Source: Lacipirellula limnantheis
GTDB lineage: Bacteria; Planctomycetota; Planctomycetia; Pirellulales; Lacipirellulaceae
Assembly: GCF_007746075.1 (NCBI RefSeq)
Contig: NZ_CP036339.1
Coordinates: 3,935,786-3,999,785 of the forward strand
DNA: 64,000 nucleotides
Reading direction: 5' to 3'
A program made the translations under genes and the position numbers. Every line of letters starts with the position of its first letter. The stretch's first letter is position 1. Under the pieces are notes generated by a model. That model saw nothing but the letters and a program-made list of their open reading frames with translations. It was not told where the DNA came from and ran no database searches. Of this stretch, positions 1-7,986 are shown one piece after another.

Positions 1-1720
1 CGCGGCGAGACACGAAGCGCACCACCATTTGCAAGAAGTGAACCAACATTCCCGCCGCGATGATCATGCACGCCACGTACGGAATCATCCAGCCCGCGTT
101 GCTCACCACCTGCAGCACCGTGGTCTGCAAGTTGTTCGGGTCGTAGCTCGACTGGTAGATCGTCTCGCCGGCATAGCGGATCGGGTTATTCATCGAAGTC
201 GACAGCGGCACGTCGACGTTCTGATCAGGGTCGCGCAGCTGCACGACCGACTCGAAGTTCTTCGGCGTGTCGCTACCTTCATACTTGTCGAATTTGAACT
301 TCTTAAGCGTGATCGAGTAATCCTTCGGCACGCGCGTGTAGCGGAGCGACACGTTGTACGTCTTGCCGTCGACCTCGACGACTTCGCTCCCCAGGAATGG
401 CCATAGCAAGTACGTACCGAGCGAATCGGTCGTAGGCTTGCCGTCCTTGTCCTTCTTGAGCAACTCCACCAGCGCCGCCGGTGCATCGGGCGTTTGCTCC
501 GTGCTCACTCCAGTGTTCACCGGCACGCTTGTTGCGACGCGCAGCTGCCCCAGTCCTGCATTGGCCAGCGTTGCTTCGCCCGGCTGGGCCCGCCGCGTCG
601 TAGCGTTGGGCATCAGTTCGACGATCCGCACAGCGAAGGGGAGGGCGTCGTCATTGATCGCGACCGCTTCTTCAATGACCGCTTCCTTCCCGTCGACCAG
701 ATCTTTCTTCGGCGCCGATGCATCAACAATCACGCCGGGGATCACGGTCACCAAGTCCTTTTTGGGATCGGTAACGTCAGTGACGGCAAGCTCGTACGAG
801 CGAATGTCCTCAGCGTAGGAAATCGTCTGCCCCTCGGTGATCCGCATCTGCGCTTCGCCCACGTACTGGGCCGTGTACAGCTCGCCGAACATCAGCAGCG
901 CAATCCCGCCGTGCAGCAACACCACGCCGCCGCGCTTCCCAAAGAGGGCCCAGCAGCCAACCGCCAGCACGATGCTCGCCGAGGTCGCCTTGGCTAACTG
1001 CCACAAGATGCGAAGTCCCGCCGGATCGAGCCGCACGTCAGGATTCGCGAACAAGTAAATCGCCATCCCCAGCAGCAGCGCCGCCAGGGCGGCGCCGAAC
1101 CACCAGAGCCACACCCCGTCCGACTGCCAGGCCCGCTGACGCGTCAGGGCCATCACATAAGCCAGCGTTAGCGCCGCGGCGCCCAGGCCCGCGCGCATCG
1201 CGTGCCACAGGTTGTTGGTGAACGTCTCCGTCAGTTCGCTCTCAATCGCCGTGTTCGCGCCGCTGGCAATGACCAGATAAGTAATGACCGCGCCTGCCGC
1301 CACCAGCGCGAGGCCAGCCAGCAAGCGGCCCCCCCGGGCCGTGATCTTAAACCGCAACCCGTGAGCCGCGAGCAGATTCACCGCGAGCGCCACGCCCAGC
1401 GCCTTCCCGCCGGGGAACGGAAAACGGAGCCCGCCGAGATCCCAGGCCCGCGGGAAAAAGACCTTCACCTCGATCCACGCGACCCAGGCGCGGAAGTAAT
1501 CGTGCACGACCTTCCACACGTCGTAGTCGATCTGCGCCAGCGTGCCGGCCAGCACCAAGAACAGCGACAGCGACAGCAGCGTCACGGTCAGCCGCAATGA
1601 TGCCAACGGAGTCAACATCTCGACCAGCAGCGATTTCTCCGCAGCGCCCCGTTTCGTTCGCGCCGCGCCGCTCGCCGAAAAATCGTCCGCACTCGACCGA
1701 GGAAGTTCGACCGTCGCCAT
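1..1720 (-). CDS. ResB-type cytochrome c biogenesis protein, C-terminus beyond the window
   Basis: An open frame of about 573 codons reads off the left edge, so the protein is incomplete here. ResB-type proteins hold and deliver apocytochrome c for haem ligation at the outer face of the cytoplasmic membrane (system II). The first membrane helix lies at about residues 43-62 and is followed by LAQIDYDVW, typical of the ResB start. Further helices follow near residues 105-150 and 175-260, then a large soluble domain, NNPIRYAGETIYQSSY shortly before the last helix, and a further helix at the edge. In planctomycetes such proteins are often fused to a CcsA-like half, which may lie outside the window. 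ATG at 1718-1720 starts 15 bases after the upstream lipoprotein gene, suggesting one transcript. Family is confident; the fusion is inference. Confidence 0.82.
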   Translation of the reverse strand, partial: MATVELPRSSADDFSASGAARTKRGAAEKSLLVEMLTPLASLRLTVTLLSLSLFLVLAGTLAQIDYDVWKVVHDYFRAWVAWIEVKVFFPRAWDLGGLRFPFPGGKALGVALAVNLLAAHGLRFKITARGGRLLAGLALVAAGAVITYLVIASGANTAIESELTETFTNNLWHAMRAGLGAAALTLAYVMALTRQRAWQSDGVWLWWFGAALAALLLGMAIYLFANPDVRLDPAGLRILWQLAKATSASIVLAVGCWALFGKRGGVVLLHGGIALLMFGELYTAQYVGEAQMRITEGQTISYAEDIRSYELAVTDVTDPKKDLVTVIPGVIVDASAPKKDLVDGKEAVIEEAVAINDDALPFAVRIVELMPNATTRRAQPGEATLANAGLGQLRVATSVPVNTGVSTEQTPDAPAALVELLKKDKDGKPTTDSLGTYLLWPFLGSEVVEVDGKTYNVSLRYTRVPKDYSITLKKFKFDKYEGSDTPKNFESVVQLRDPDQNVDVPLSTSMNNPIRYAGETIYQSSYDPNNLQTTVLQVVSNAGWMIPYVACMIIAAGMLVHFLQMVVRFVSRR

Positions 1721-1735
1721 AATCCGCCGCTTTCG

Positions 1736-3085
1736 TTACTTGCCGTCACCGGCAAATTTGATCGACTCGATAAACTTATTGAACGCCTCGCGCTGGCCTT
1801 CGACCAGCTGGCGATCACCCGTCATCTTAAAGAACCAGACCTGGTCTCCTTGCTTGGCCATCGCCGCGAGGATCCCCATCGGCTTCTCGGCGCCTTCCGG
1901 CCCGAGAAGTTCAAACGACTCGCCGGCAATGCCGCCGATCGAAGTCGGCTTTGCCGCCGACTTCACCTCGTCGGCAGACATCGTGAGCCCGACTTGCCCC
2001 GCCCAGCGTTGGGCCTGAGCCATCGGGTCGCCCATCATCCCCGTCGCCGGAAAAGGCATCACGGTGACTTCCGCCTTCTGATCCCCTGCGACGACGTTGA
2101 ACGCCGCCTTCCGCATCGCGCTCATTTGGCCAGGCAGCCAACCCTCGGGGGCTTGGTAAGCGAACTTCGCCGGCGACGGCATCTCACCGCCGCCAACCGC
2201 GGGACCAGGACCGCCCCCCAGCGGAGGCATCGCCGGCGGCGGTCCTTCCGCGGCAATCGGCGGCTTGCTCGGCGATGTGCCCGCCGGCATCGTCGGCTCC
2301 GCCTCGCCAATCGGCGGGTGCCCCGCCGGCATCCCTGCGGCCCCCGCCATCGCGCCGCTCATCGGCTTCATGACGCCGACCAGTTCGATGAACGTCGCCT
2401 TCCCGTCGGCGGTCGGTTTTTCTTGGACGAGCTTGCCGATCTCCGTAGCGGTCAGCGGTCCCTGCTGCAGCTGCCCGACCCAACGATCAACGTTGATCGC
2501 GACAAAGTCAGACCACTCGCCGGAGAGCGGCAACGACGACACGGCCAGTTCCAGCGTCTTCCCTTCGTACGGAATCTCGATCGTCGCCGCCCGCATCGCG
2601 CTCGCCGGCTTCTCGACCCAACCCTCCGGCAACGTCCACGTCGGCGGCTTGCCGGCGCCGCTCAACTTCACCGTCGCCAGGAATTCGTCAAACGACTTCC
2701 GCAACGGATCGAGCCCCTCGCCGCGCGCCACCAACTTGAAGAACCAGGCCTGCCCGCCGCCAGCTTTTGGATCCGCCGCGGGCTCAGCGACGATGGCTGC
2801 GAGCATGTGATCAGTGCCGGCCTTCACCTCGGCTACGTCGACGGCCGACCGCAGCGGTTCGGTCGCTGGCTGCTCGTACGTCTTGATCGCCGCCTTCTCG
2901 CCGCAGCCGAGCGCCGCGAAAACAAGCAATAGCGAAAGGCCTTTTAGCCCCGGGCTCCGCCCGGGGGTTGCCCCGCCTATCAAGCCACCATCAACCAGCG
3001 GCCGCGCGACCCCCGGGCGGAGCCCGAGGCTAGAAACGGAGAATGCGCCATACAAAGAGCGCTGAGAGCGGCTGCTGGTGAGCAT
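1736..3085 (-). CDS. Putative lipoprotein with two related domains
   Basis: No named family is recognised. The mature part has two similar halves of about 150 residues, one beginning near WTLPEGWVEK and one near YQAPEGWLPG. Each contains an SAMR element, a QRW or DRWVGQ element and a strand ending in VWFFK or AWFFK, so an internal duplication is likely. A Met/Gly/Pro-rich linker joins them. A hydrophobic stretch LSLLLVFAALGC resembles a lipoprotein signal, although Leu at the -2 position is unusual. The start is uncertain: ATG at 3085 is used here, but TTG codons at 3055 and 2983 are in frame and no good Shine-Dalgarno is seen. The stretch before the hydrophobic core is encoded by an intergenic palindromic repeat. 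It precedes the ResB gene closely, so a role near cytochrome assembly is possible but only inferred. Confidence 0.6.
   Translation of the reverse strand: MLTSSRSQRSLYGAFSVSSLGLRPGVARPLVDGGLIGGATPGRSPGLKGLSLLLVFAALGCGEKAAIKTYEQPATEPLRSAVDVAEVKAGTDHMLAAIVAEPAADPKAGGGQAWFFKLVARGEGLDPLRKSFDEFLATVKLSGAGKPPTWTLPEGWVEKPASAMRAATIEIPYEGKTLELAVSSLPLSGEWSDFVAINVDRWVGQLQQGPLTATEIGKLVQEKPTADGKATFIELVGVMKPMSGAMAGAAGMPAGHPPIGEAEPTMPAGTSPSKPPIAAEGPPPAMPPLGGGPGPAVGGGEMPSPAKFAYQAPEGWLPGQMSAMRKAAFNVVAGDQKAEVTVMPFPATGMMGDPMAQAQRWAGQVGLTMSADEVKSAAKPTSIGGIAGESFELLGPEGAEKPMGILAAMAKQGDQVWFFKMTGDRQLVEGQREAFNKFIESIKFAGDGK
2945..3032. repeat. REP-like bipartite palindrome, copy 1
   Basis: Two inverted arms, each itself palindromic, face each other. 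The left arm reads TAGCCCCGGGCTCCGCCCGG and the right arm ends CCCGGGCGGAGCCCGAGGCTA. The same architecture occurs at 30244-30329 and 30959-31043. This copy overlaps the 5' end of the lipoprotein gene. Confidence 0.75.
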
Positions 3086-3257
3086 CGAATATGGCGGGGA
3101 TTGGCAGGAGCGAGGAAGGAAGGCTGAGCGCACGCAGCGACGGCCCGAATCACCCTGCCATTATAGGGGGTCAACCCCGCGCAGGGATACCGCTGTCCCC
3201 CGCCAGCCGCGGCACATCAACCCGCTGGCGCGCCCATTCATTCCCCCCAAGCGATCC

Positions 3258-4811
3258 CTAGCGCAACCCGAACATCCCGCCCAGCGACTCCAACAGCGAG
3301 TCGTTCAGCGTCAGATTGTCTTCCCAGCTCCAGATGTTCCGCACCATGTCGAGCGACAACATCCCCGCAAACATCATCAGGAAGAAGCACGAGGCCAACC
3401 CGAGGATGTTCCAGAGCGTGTATTCGCCCTGCGCACGAGCCGTGGGGGCTCCGGCGAACGCAACGGCTTCGAATTCGCCCGCGGCGCCGTCGCCGTAATC
3501 TTCCGACAGCATGACGCCGTCGCCTTCTTCGATCTCCGCGAAGGCGTCGTCGCCAAGGATGCCGGCTTCTTCTTCGCCCCCCAGGTCGCCGAGATCGGCG
3601 TCGAGCGCGATCACTTGCGAGCTGCTGTCGCCGTCGTCGTCCTTCTCGCCAAGCGGCGTCAGACGGAAGTCGTCGTCTGTTTGCAGCCCCGGCCCCTTGG
3701 CCGCCCCTTGCTGGATGTCGCTGCCGATGAGTGACAGGTCCGACTCGCCCTTGCCGCCGCCGAGCGTGAGCGAATCGAGGATGGCCGAGCCGCCAATCTC
3801 CAGCGGGATGTCATCGAGCGCCAGCCCGCTGTCCGACGGCGAGAGGTTGATTCCGCTATCGCCGCTGTCGAGCGTGATGTCGCTGCCGCCGTCGGTGGCC
3901 AGCACAAAGTCGTCTTCGTCGGTCGCCAGTTCCAGATCCGACGTGGGCCCGGCGTTCGCCTTCGACTTCCCCGCGTCGAGATCGACTTCCGGCACAGGAT
4001 CGGTGCCGTCGTCGATCTCCAGGTCGTCTTCAATCTTCAGGTCGCTATCGGGCGGAGCTTGCTGCTTGGCGAACGCGCCCTTTTGCTCGGCGACGCCCGC
4101 CGCTTCGGCCGGCGAGAGGATGCGGCTCGATTCCGCGGCCAGGTCGAGTTCCAATTCCTCCAGATCTTCAAACGCGCTCGTCGCGCCCGACGCTTTGTCG
4201 AGCTCGTCGAGCACCCCTGAGCCGGACACCCCCGACGACAAGACGTTCGATGCCCCGCCAGCCAGAGCCACGTCGCTCCCGCCGAGGGCCAAATCGTCGT
4301 CCGTCACGAGGTTCAGGTCAGCGTCGGGTGAGTTTGCCTTGCTGCGGCCAATGATCGTGCTGGCCGCGGGCAGCGATTCGCCCAGCTCTTCTTCGCTCAA
4401 GAGGATCGAATCGGAAGGGTCGCTCCCTTCGTTCGTGCCGTCGTGAATGCTCAGCGCCGGGTCGCTGCCGCCGGCAGTGACCGTGTCGTCCTGGTCGGCG
4501 GCGAGCTCCAGTTCGCTGCCGAGCGACAGATCGTCGTCATCGGCCAGCTTGAGGTCGTCGAGGTCATCCAAGCCCATCAATGGCGAGGAATCAACAAGGT
4601 CGTCGGCGCCGACGAGGCTGATGTCGCTGGGCGGGGGCGGATCGGGAATCCCCTCGGTCACCATCCGCTCGATTTCGTCGCTGCGAAACTTCCAGCTAGA
4701 GCCGTCGCGGTAAGCCCGCAGCTCGCCCTCTTCACGGAGCTGGTTCAGCCGCTCCGCCGAGATCCCCAGCTTCTCGATCGCCTCTTCGAACTTGACGAAC
4801 TTCTGCTCCAT
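3258..4811 (-). CDS. HTH-acidic linker-membrane anchor protein
   Basis: This 517-residue protein has three parts. Residues 1-55 look like a MerR/excisionase-type helix-turn-helix (FEEAIEKLGISAERLNQLRE, then AYRDGSSWKFRSDEIERM). Residues about 60-450 are an acidic, Asp/Ser/Gly/Leu-rich low-complexity region with repeated short motifs such as DDDLSLGS, DSGINLSPSDSG and SDITLD. One strong hydrophobic helix, ILGLASCFFLMMFAGMLSLD, lies near the C-terminus. The layout suggests a DNA- or partner-binding head tethered to the membrane by a long disordered acidic arm. Despite the domain name, nothing nearby suggests an excisionase role. ATG at 4811 is the natural start because the HTH begins immediately. 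Function is unknown. Confidence 0.75.
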   Translation of the reverse strand: MEQKFVKFEEAIEKLGISAERLNQLREEGELRAYRDGSSWKFRSDEIERMVTEGIPDPPPPSDISLVGADDLVDSSPLMGLDDLDDLKLADDDDLSLGSELELAADQDDTVTAGGSDPALSIHDGTNEGSDPSDSILLSEEELGESLPAASTIIGRSKANSPDADLNLVTDDDLALGGSDVALAGGASNVLSSGVSGSGVLDELDKASGATSAFEDLEELELDLAAESSRILSPAEAAGVAEQKGAFAKQQAPPDSDLKIEDDLEIDDGTDPVPEVDLDAGKSKANAGPTSDLELATDEDDFVLATDGGSDITLDSGDSGINLSPSDSGLALDDIPLEIGGSAILDSLTLGGGKGESDLSLIGSDIQQGAAKGPGLQTDDDFRLTPLGEKDDDGDSSSQVIALDADLGDLGGEEEAGILGDDAFAEIEEGDGVMLSEDYGDGAAGEFEAVAFAGAPTARAQGEYTLWNILGLASCFFLMMFAGMLSLDMVRNIWSWEDNLTLNDSLLESLGGMFGLR

Positions 4812-4927
4812 CGCAACCTCGCGTTAGCTCGCGCTCCCGTCCGGGAGCGTGAGGGTTCTCGCGCGGCGCGACTCCATTACTGCAGTCCGCGTGAAGAGTG
4901 ATCGTAAATTGTCCTCTCGCACGGCGG

Positions 4928-5266
4928 CTACTGCTGCCGCGCGAGCCCCTTTTTAATCTCCTGCGGCAAGGGGCTGCCGGTGTTGAAGTACTCCAGGCTC
5001 AAGTCGCCCGCGATTTCGCGCGCGCTCTTCAGCGAAATCTCTCCCGACGTCTTGTCGATGTGGTAGACGACGATCCGTTTCGTCGCCGGTTCCACAATCG
5101 TCAAGGCGGTCGGCTTGGCGTCGGCCGAGGGAATCAGGTAGGTGATCAACTGCCCCGCGCCGCCGAAGTTAGGCACGGAAGCCGGCGGCTGCTGCGCCTC
5201 GACCGTCCACACCAACCCCGCGACCGCAATCGCCGCCGCCCAGCCAACCCCTCGATACGACTTCAT
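4928..5266 (-). CDS. Small exported protein of unknown function
   Basis: This is a 112-residue protein with an N-terminal hydrophobic stretch (WAAAIAVAGLVWTVEAQQ) that looks like a cleavable signal peptide. The mature part contains TALTIVEPATKRIVVYHIDK, suggesting a small beta-rich fold. ATG at 5264-5266 was chosen over an in-frame GTG at 5299 because the signal peptide begins directly after it and GGAGG lies about 11 bases upstream. It sits downstream of nothing obvious on its strand, and its leader holds two abutting perfect hairpins. I do not recognise the family. Confidence 0.6.
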   Translation of the reverse strand: MKSYRGVGWAAAIAVAGLVWTVEAQQPPASVPNFGGAGQLITYLIPSADAKPTALTIVEPATKRIVVYHIDKTSGEISLKSAREIAGDLSLEYFNTGSPLPQEIKKGLARQQ

Positions 5267-5741
5267 CACGGGTCCATCCTCCAGCGCTTCGGCCCCCACC
5301 GATTTGGCATGGGGCCACTTCTGCTGGAAGTGGCGAATGAACTCCTGTTCATTCTAAATGGGCCGCTCCCAGGTTCAAGAAAAAATCAACCGATCTTATT
5401 GCCCCGTCGATAGTTACTCCGCGAACTGCCCAACCGGCACAATCCCACTGGCGGCCGCATAGTTTACTCCACCCGGGCGCTTGCCGACAACGGCGCAATC
5501 AAACGGGCGGCAGCGCCGCTGCTGCCGAATCGTCTTCGAGCCGCGGGGAGCCGCACCGCACCGCGATCCACGGCCGCGCCGTGCCCGGTCACGGACTGCC
5601 GCTCAATTTTTCCACCAAGAGAAATCTTCGCTACGGTCTCCCGATTCCGGCTGCTACATTAGCGAGGACCGCCAGAACTGCGGTCTCTCTTGCGCTCTTG
5701 TGTCTGGCCGCGTCACCGACTCCTCTGGTAGTTTGCTCACT
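5267..5741. other. Divergent intergenic region
   Basis: This spacer separates the small exported-protein gene (minus) from hisN (plus), so it should hold both promoters. Apart from the paired hairpins at 5314-5354 and a GC-rich imperfect stem near 5508-5530, I see no gene or named RNA in it. Confidence 0.5.
5314..5354 (-). promoter_or_regulatory. Two abutting perfect hairpins in the leader of the minus-strand gene
   Basis: GCCACTTC-tgctg-GAAGTGGC at 5314-5334 has a perfect 8-bp stem. It is followed without a gap by GAATGAAC-tcct-GTTCATTC at 5335-5354, also a perfect 8-bp stem. They lie 48-88 bases upstream of the minus-strand start codon. They could be operator dyads or a structured leader; the function is inferred only from position. 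Confidence 0.4.
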
Positions 5742-6560
5742 ATGAGCCTCTCGCCCTCCGCCGATCCCGCCACCCAAGCCCGCCTCGACCTGGCCGTTTC
5801 CTCCGCCCGAGCCGCTGGCCTCGCCACGCTGCAATGGTTCCGACAGGCTGCTTTGGCCGTTGAACGCAAGGGGGACGGCTCCCCGGTGACCGCCGCCGAC
5901 CGTGCCGCCGAGTCGCTCCTCCGGGAACAGATTTCCGCCAAATTCCCCGACGATGCCATCCTCGGCGAGGAATTCGGCGAAAAACCGGGCACATCAGCCT
6001 ACCGCTGGGTCCTCGACCCGATCGACGGCACGAAGAGCTTCATCAGCGGCGTCCCCCTCTACACCACGCTGGTGGCGGTGCTCCGGGACGACCAACCGCT
6101 GGTCGGCGTCATCTATTCCCCGGCCACGAACGAAATCGTCTACGCCGCGGCCGGCGGGCAGACCTGGTATGAAAACGGCGGCGGCCACAAGATCCCGGCC
6201 CGCGTCTCACAGACCGAGCGTCTCGCCGAGGCGACCTTCGTCACCACCGAGCTCACCTCCTTCGACAAGGTCGGCGACAAGGGTTCCCGCGGCGTCTACA
6301 ACCAGCTCGAAAAGGCCTGCCGCCTCTCCCGCACCTGGGGCGATGCCTACGGCTACATGCTCGTCGCCACCGGCCGCGCCGACGTGATGATCGACCCGGT
6401 CGTCAACCTCTGGGACGCGGCCGCCTTGCAACCAGTGATCGAAGGGGCAGGGGGGCACTACTCCGATTGGCAGGGGCTCCCCTCGGTGCACACCGGCAAT
6501 GCGATCGCGACGAACCCCAAGCTAGCGGGATTGGTGCTCAGCATTACCCGCGAAGGGTAG
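5742..6560 (+). CDS. hisN: Histidinol-phosphatase, inositol-monophosphatase family
   Basis: This 272-residue soluble enzyme belongs to the Mg-dependent inositol monophosphatase superfamily and most resembles HisN, which removes phosphate from L-histidinol phosphate in histidine synthesis. All metal-binding motifs are visible: GEEFGE at 75-80, DPIDGTKSF at 92-100 and LWDAAAL at 223-229. The frame is open further upstream, but ATG at 5742 fits the family N-terminus and family length of about 260-270 residues. It appears monocistronic, followed by the exported-protein patch. General inositol-phosphate phosphatase activity (SuhB-like) is the main alternative, because the family is hard to separate by motifs alone. 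Confidence 0.8.
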   Translation: MSLSPSADPATQARLDLAVSSARAAGLATLQWFRQAALAVERKGDGSPVTAADRAAESLLREQISAKFPDDAILGEEFGEKPGTSAYRWVLDPIDGTKSFISGVPLYTTLVAVLRDDQPLVGVIYSPATNEIVYAAAGGQTWYENGGGHKIPARVSQTERLAEATFVTTELTSFDKVGDKGSRGVYNQLEKACRLSRTWGDAYGYMLVATGRADVMIDPVVNLWDAAALQPVIEGAGGHYSDWQGLPSVHTGNAIATNPKLAGLVLSITREG

Positions 6561-6669
6561 TCGATTTGTCCCCTTCTCGAGCAAATGGGCGAGGGGCGCA
6601 ATTCCCGACGCCTCTGCCAGCATCCAAGCGCCGCGACAAACAGGAAGCTTCCTCCCGAAAGGTCGAGCC

Positions 6670-7857
6670 GTGTTTAGCCCGCGACAAATAACCCTGCTCG
6701 CTGCCGCGACCTGCTGCATTTCCTGGAGCGTCCTTACCCCTGCCCACGCCGCCCCCTACACCAGCCTCGTCATCTTCGGCGACAGCCTCTCCGACGTCGG
6801 CAACATCGCCAGTTCCTCGTTCGACATTTACCCCGGCAAGTATTACTACGAAGACCGCTTCTCCAATGGGCCCGTCTGGGTCGAAACGCTGGCCACCAGC
6901 CTTGGCCTCCCCGCAACCAAACGTAGCACCGCCAGCGGCGACGACTTCGCCTATGGCGGCGCGCAAACCACGGGCACCGGCGGACTCGAAGGCGCCTTCA
7001 TCCGCGATATCGACGAACAGGTGACGCAGTATCTCAACCAGCGCACCATCGATCCGACCGCCCTGTACGTCGTCTTCGCCGGGTCAAACGACTTCATCAA
7101 CGGCCAAACCAACGTCGCGACGCCTGCAAACCGTCTCGCCACTGACATCTCGCGCCTGATTACCGCCGGCGCCCGCAACTTTCTCGTCCCGAATCTGCCG
7201 CTCCTCGGCGCGACGCCCCGCTTCAACGGCAACCCGACGACCGCCGCGGTTTACAACGACCGCTCGCAGCAGTTCAACGCCACGATGGACGCCAAGCTGT
7301 TCGAACTTTCCGACGACGTCGCGGAGCTAACGTTCTTCCGCCTCGACGTCGCCTCCCTCTTCGCCGACGCCATCGCCCATCCGACCAAGTTCGGCCTCAC
7401 GAACGTCACCACCCCCGCGGCCCCCGGACTGCAATCGGGCGCGAGCAGCTACAATACGAGCCTGATCGCCCCCAACGCCAACGAATACCTCTTCTGGGAC
7501 GACCTCCATCCGACCACGACCGTCCACACCGTTCTCGCCGCCCGCGCACGCGCCCTGGTCGACGGCGTTCCCGGCGACTTCAACGCCGATGCCTTCGTCG
7601 ACGCCGCCGACCTCGCGATTTGGCAATCCAACGTCGGCGCCGCGGGCAGCGCGACCCGCGCCACTGGCGATGCCAACGGCGATCAACTCGTCGACGGCGC
7701 CGATTTCCTCCTTTGGCAACTGAACGCGACAAGCAGCGCCGCCTTCGCCGCGGTTCCCGAACCCGCTCCCTGGCGACTCGCACTGGCCTCGGTGCTCGCC
7801 GCCGCGCTCTGCACCGCACGCGGCAGATGCTTCAACGTCCCGCACGCTGCCGGCTGA
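6670..7857 (+). CDS. Secreted GDSL esterase/lipase-like protein with dockerin and PEP-CTERM
   Basis: The 395-residue protein starts with a signal peptide ending near AHAAP. It carries the SGNH/GDSL hydrolase signature FGDSLSDVGN (residues 36-45, nucleophile Ser39), an SGNH block III motif GSND, and a C-terminal DDLHPT near residue 278 supplying the catalytic Asp/His pair. After the catalytic domain come two dockerin type I calcium loops (GDFNADAFVDAADL and GDANGDQLVDGADF). The protein ends in VPEP followed by a hydrophobic helix and basic residues, a PEP-CTERM sorting tail. GTG at 6670 is the likely start, with GAAAGG about 8 bases upstream. Substrate is unknown; hydrolysis of an ester in an exopolymer is a reasonable guess. 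Confidence 0.8.
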   Translation: MFSPRQITLLAAATCCISWSVLTPAHAAPYTSLVIFGDSLSDVGNIASSSFDIYPGKYYYEDRFSNGPVWVETLATSLGLPATKRSTASGDDFAYGGAQTTGTGGLEGAFIRDIDEQVTQYLNQRTIDPTALYVVFAGSNDFINGQTNVATPANRLATDISRLITAGARNFLVPNLPLLGATPRFNGNPTTAAVYNDRSQQFNATMDAKLFELSDDVAELTFFRLDVASLFADAIAHPTKFGLTNVTTPAAPGLQSGASSYNTSLIAPNANEYLFWDDLHPTTTVHTVLAARARALVDGVPGDFNADAFVDAADLAIWQSNVGAAGSATRATGDANGDQLVDGADFLLWQLNATSSAAFAAVPEPAPWRLALASVLAAALCTARGRCFNVPHAAG

Positions 7858-7986
7858 ATCCGCTCGCAGCCCGTTGACCGCCCCCCGCGCACCGCGAAAA
7901 TTCCACCAATTCAGTTTGGGCCGATCCGCTCGGTCCGCTCATTTGAGCCCGTGCGCAGCGTTTCCTTTGCAAGTTCCCTGTCAGCG

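Noticed and set aside
3258..4811. Phage excisionase, hence a prophage
   Set aside because: The HTH resembles excisionases, but the protein has a long acidic arm and membrane helix and no integrase, attachment site or phage genes are nearby.
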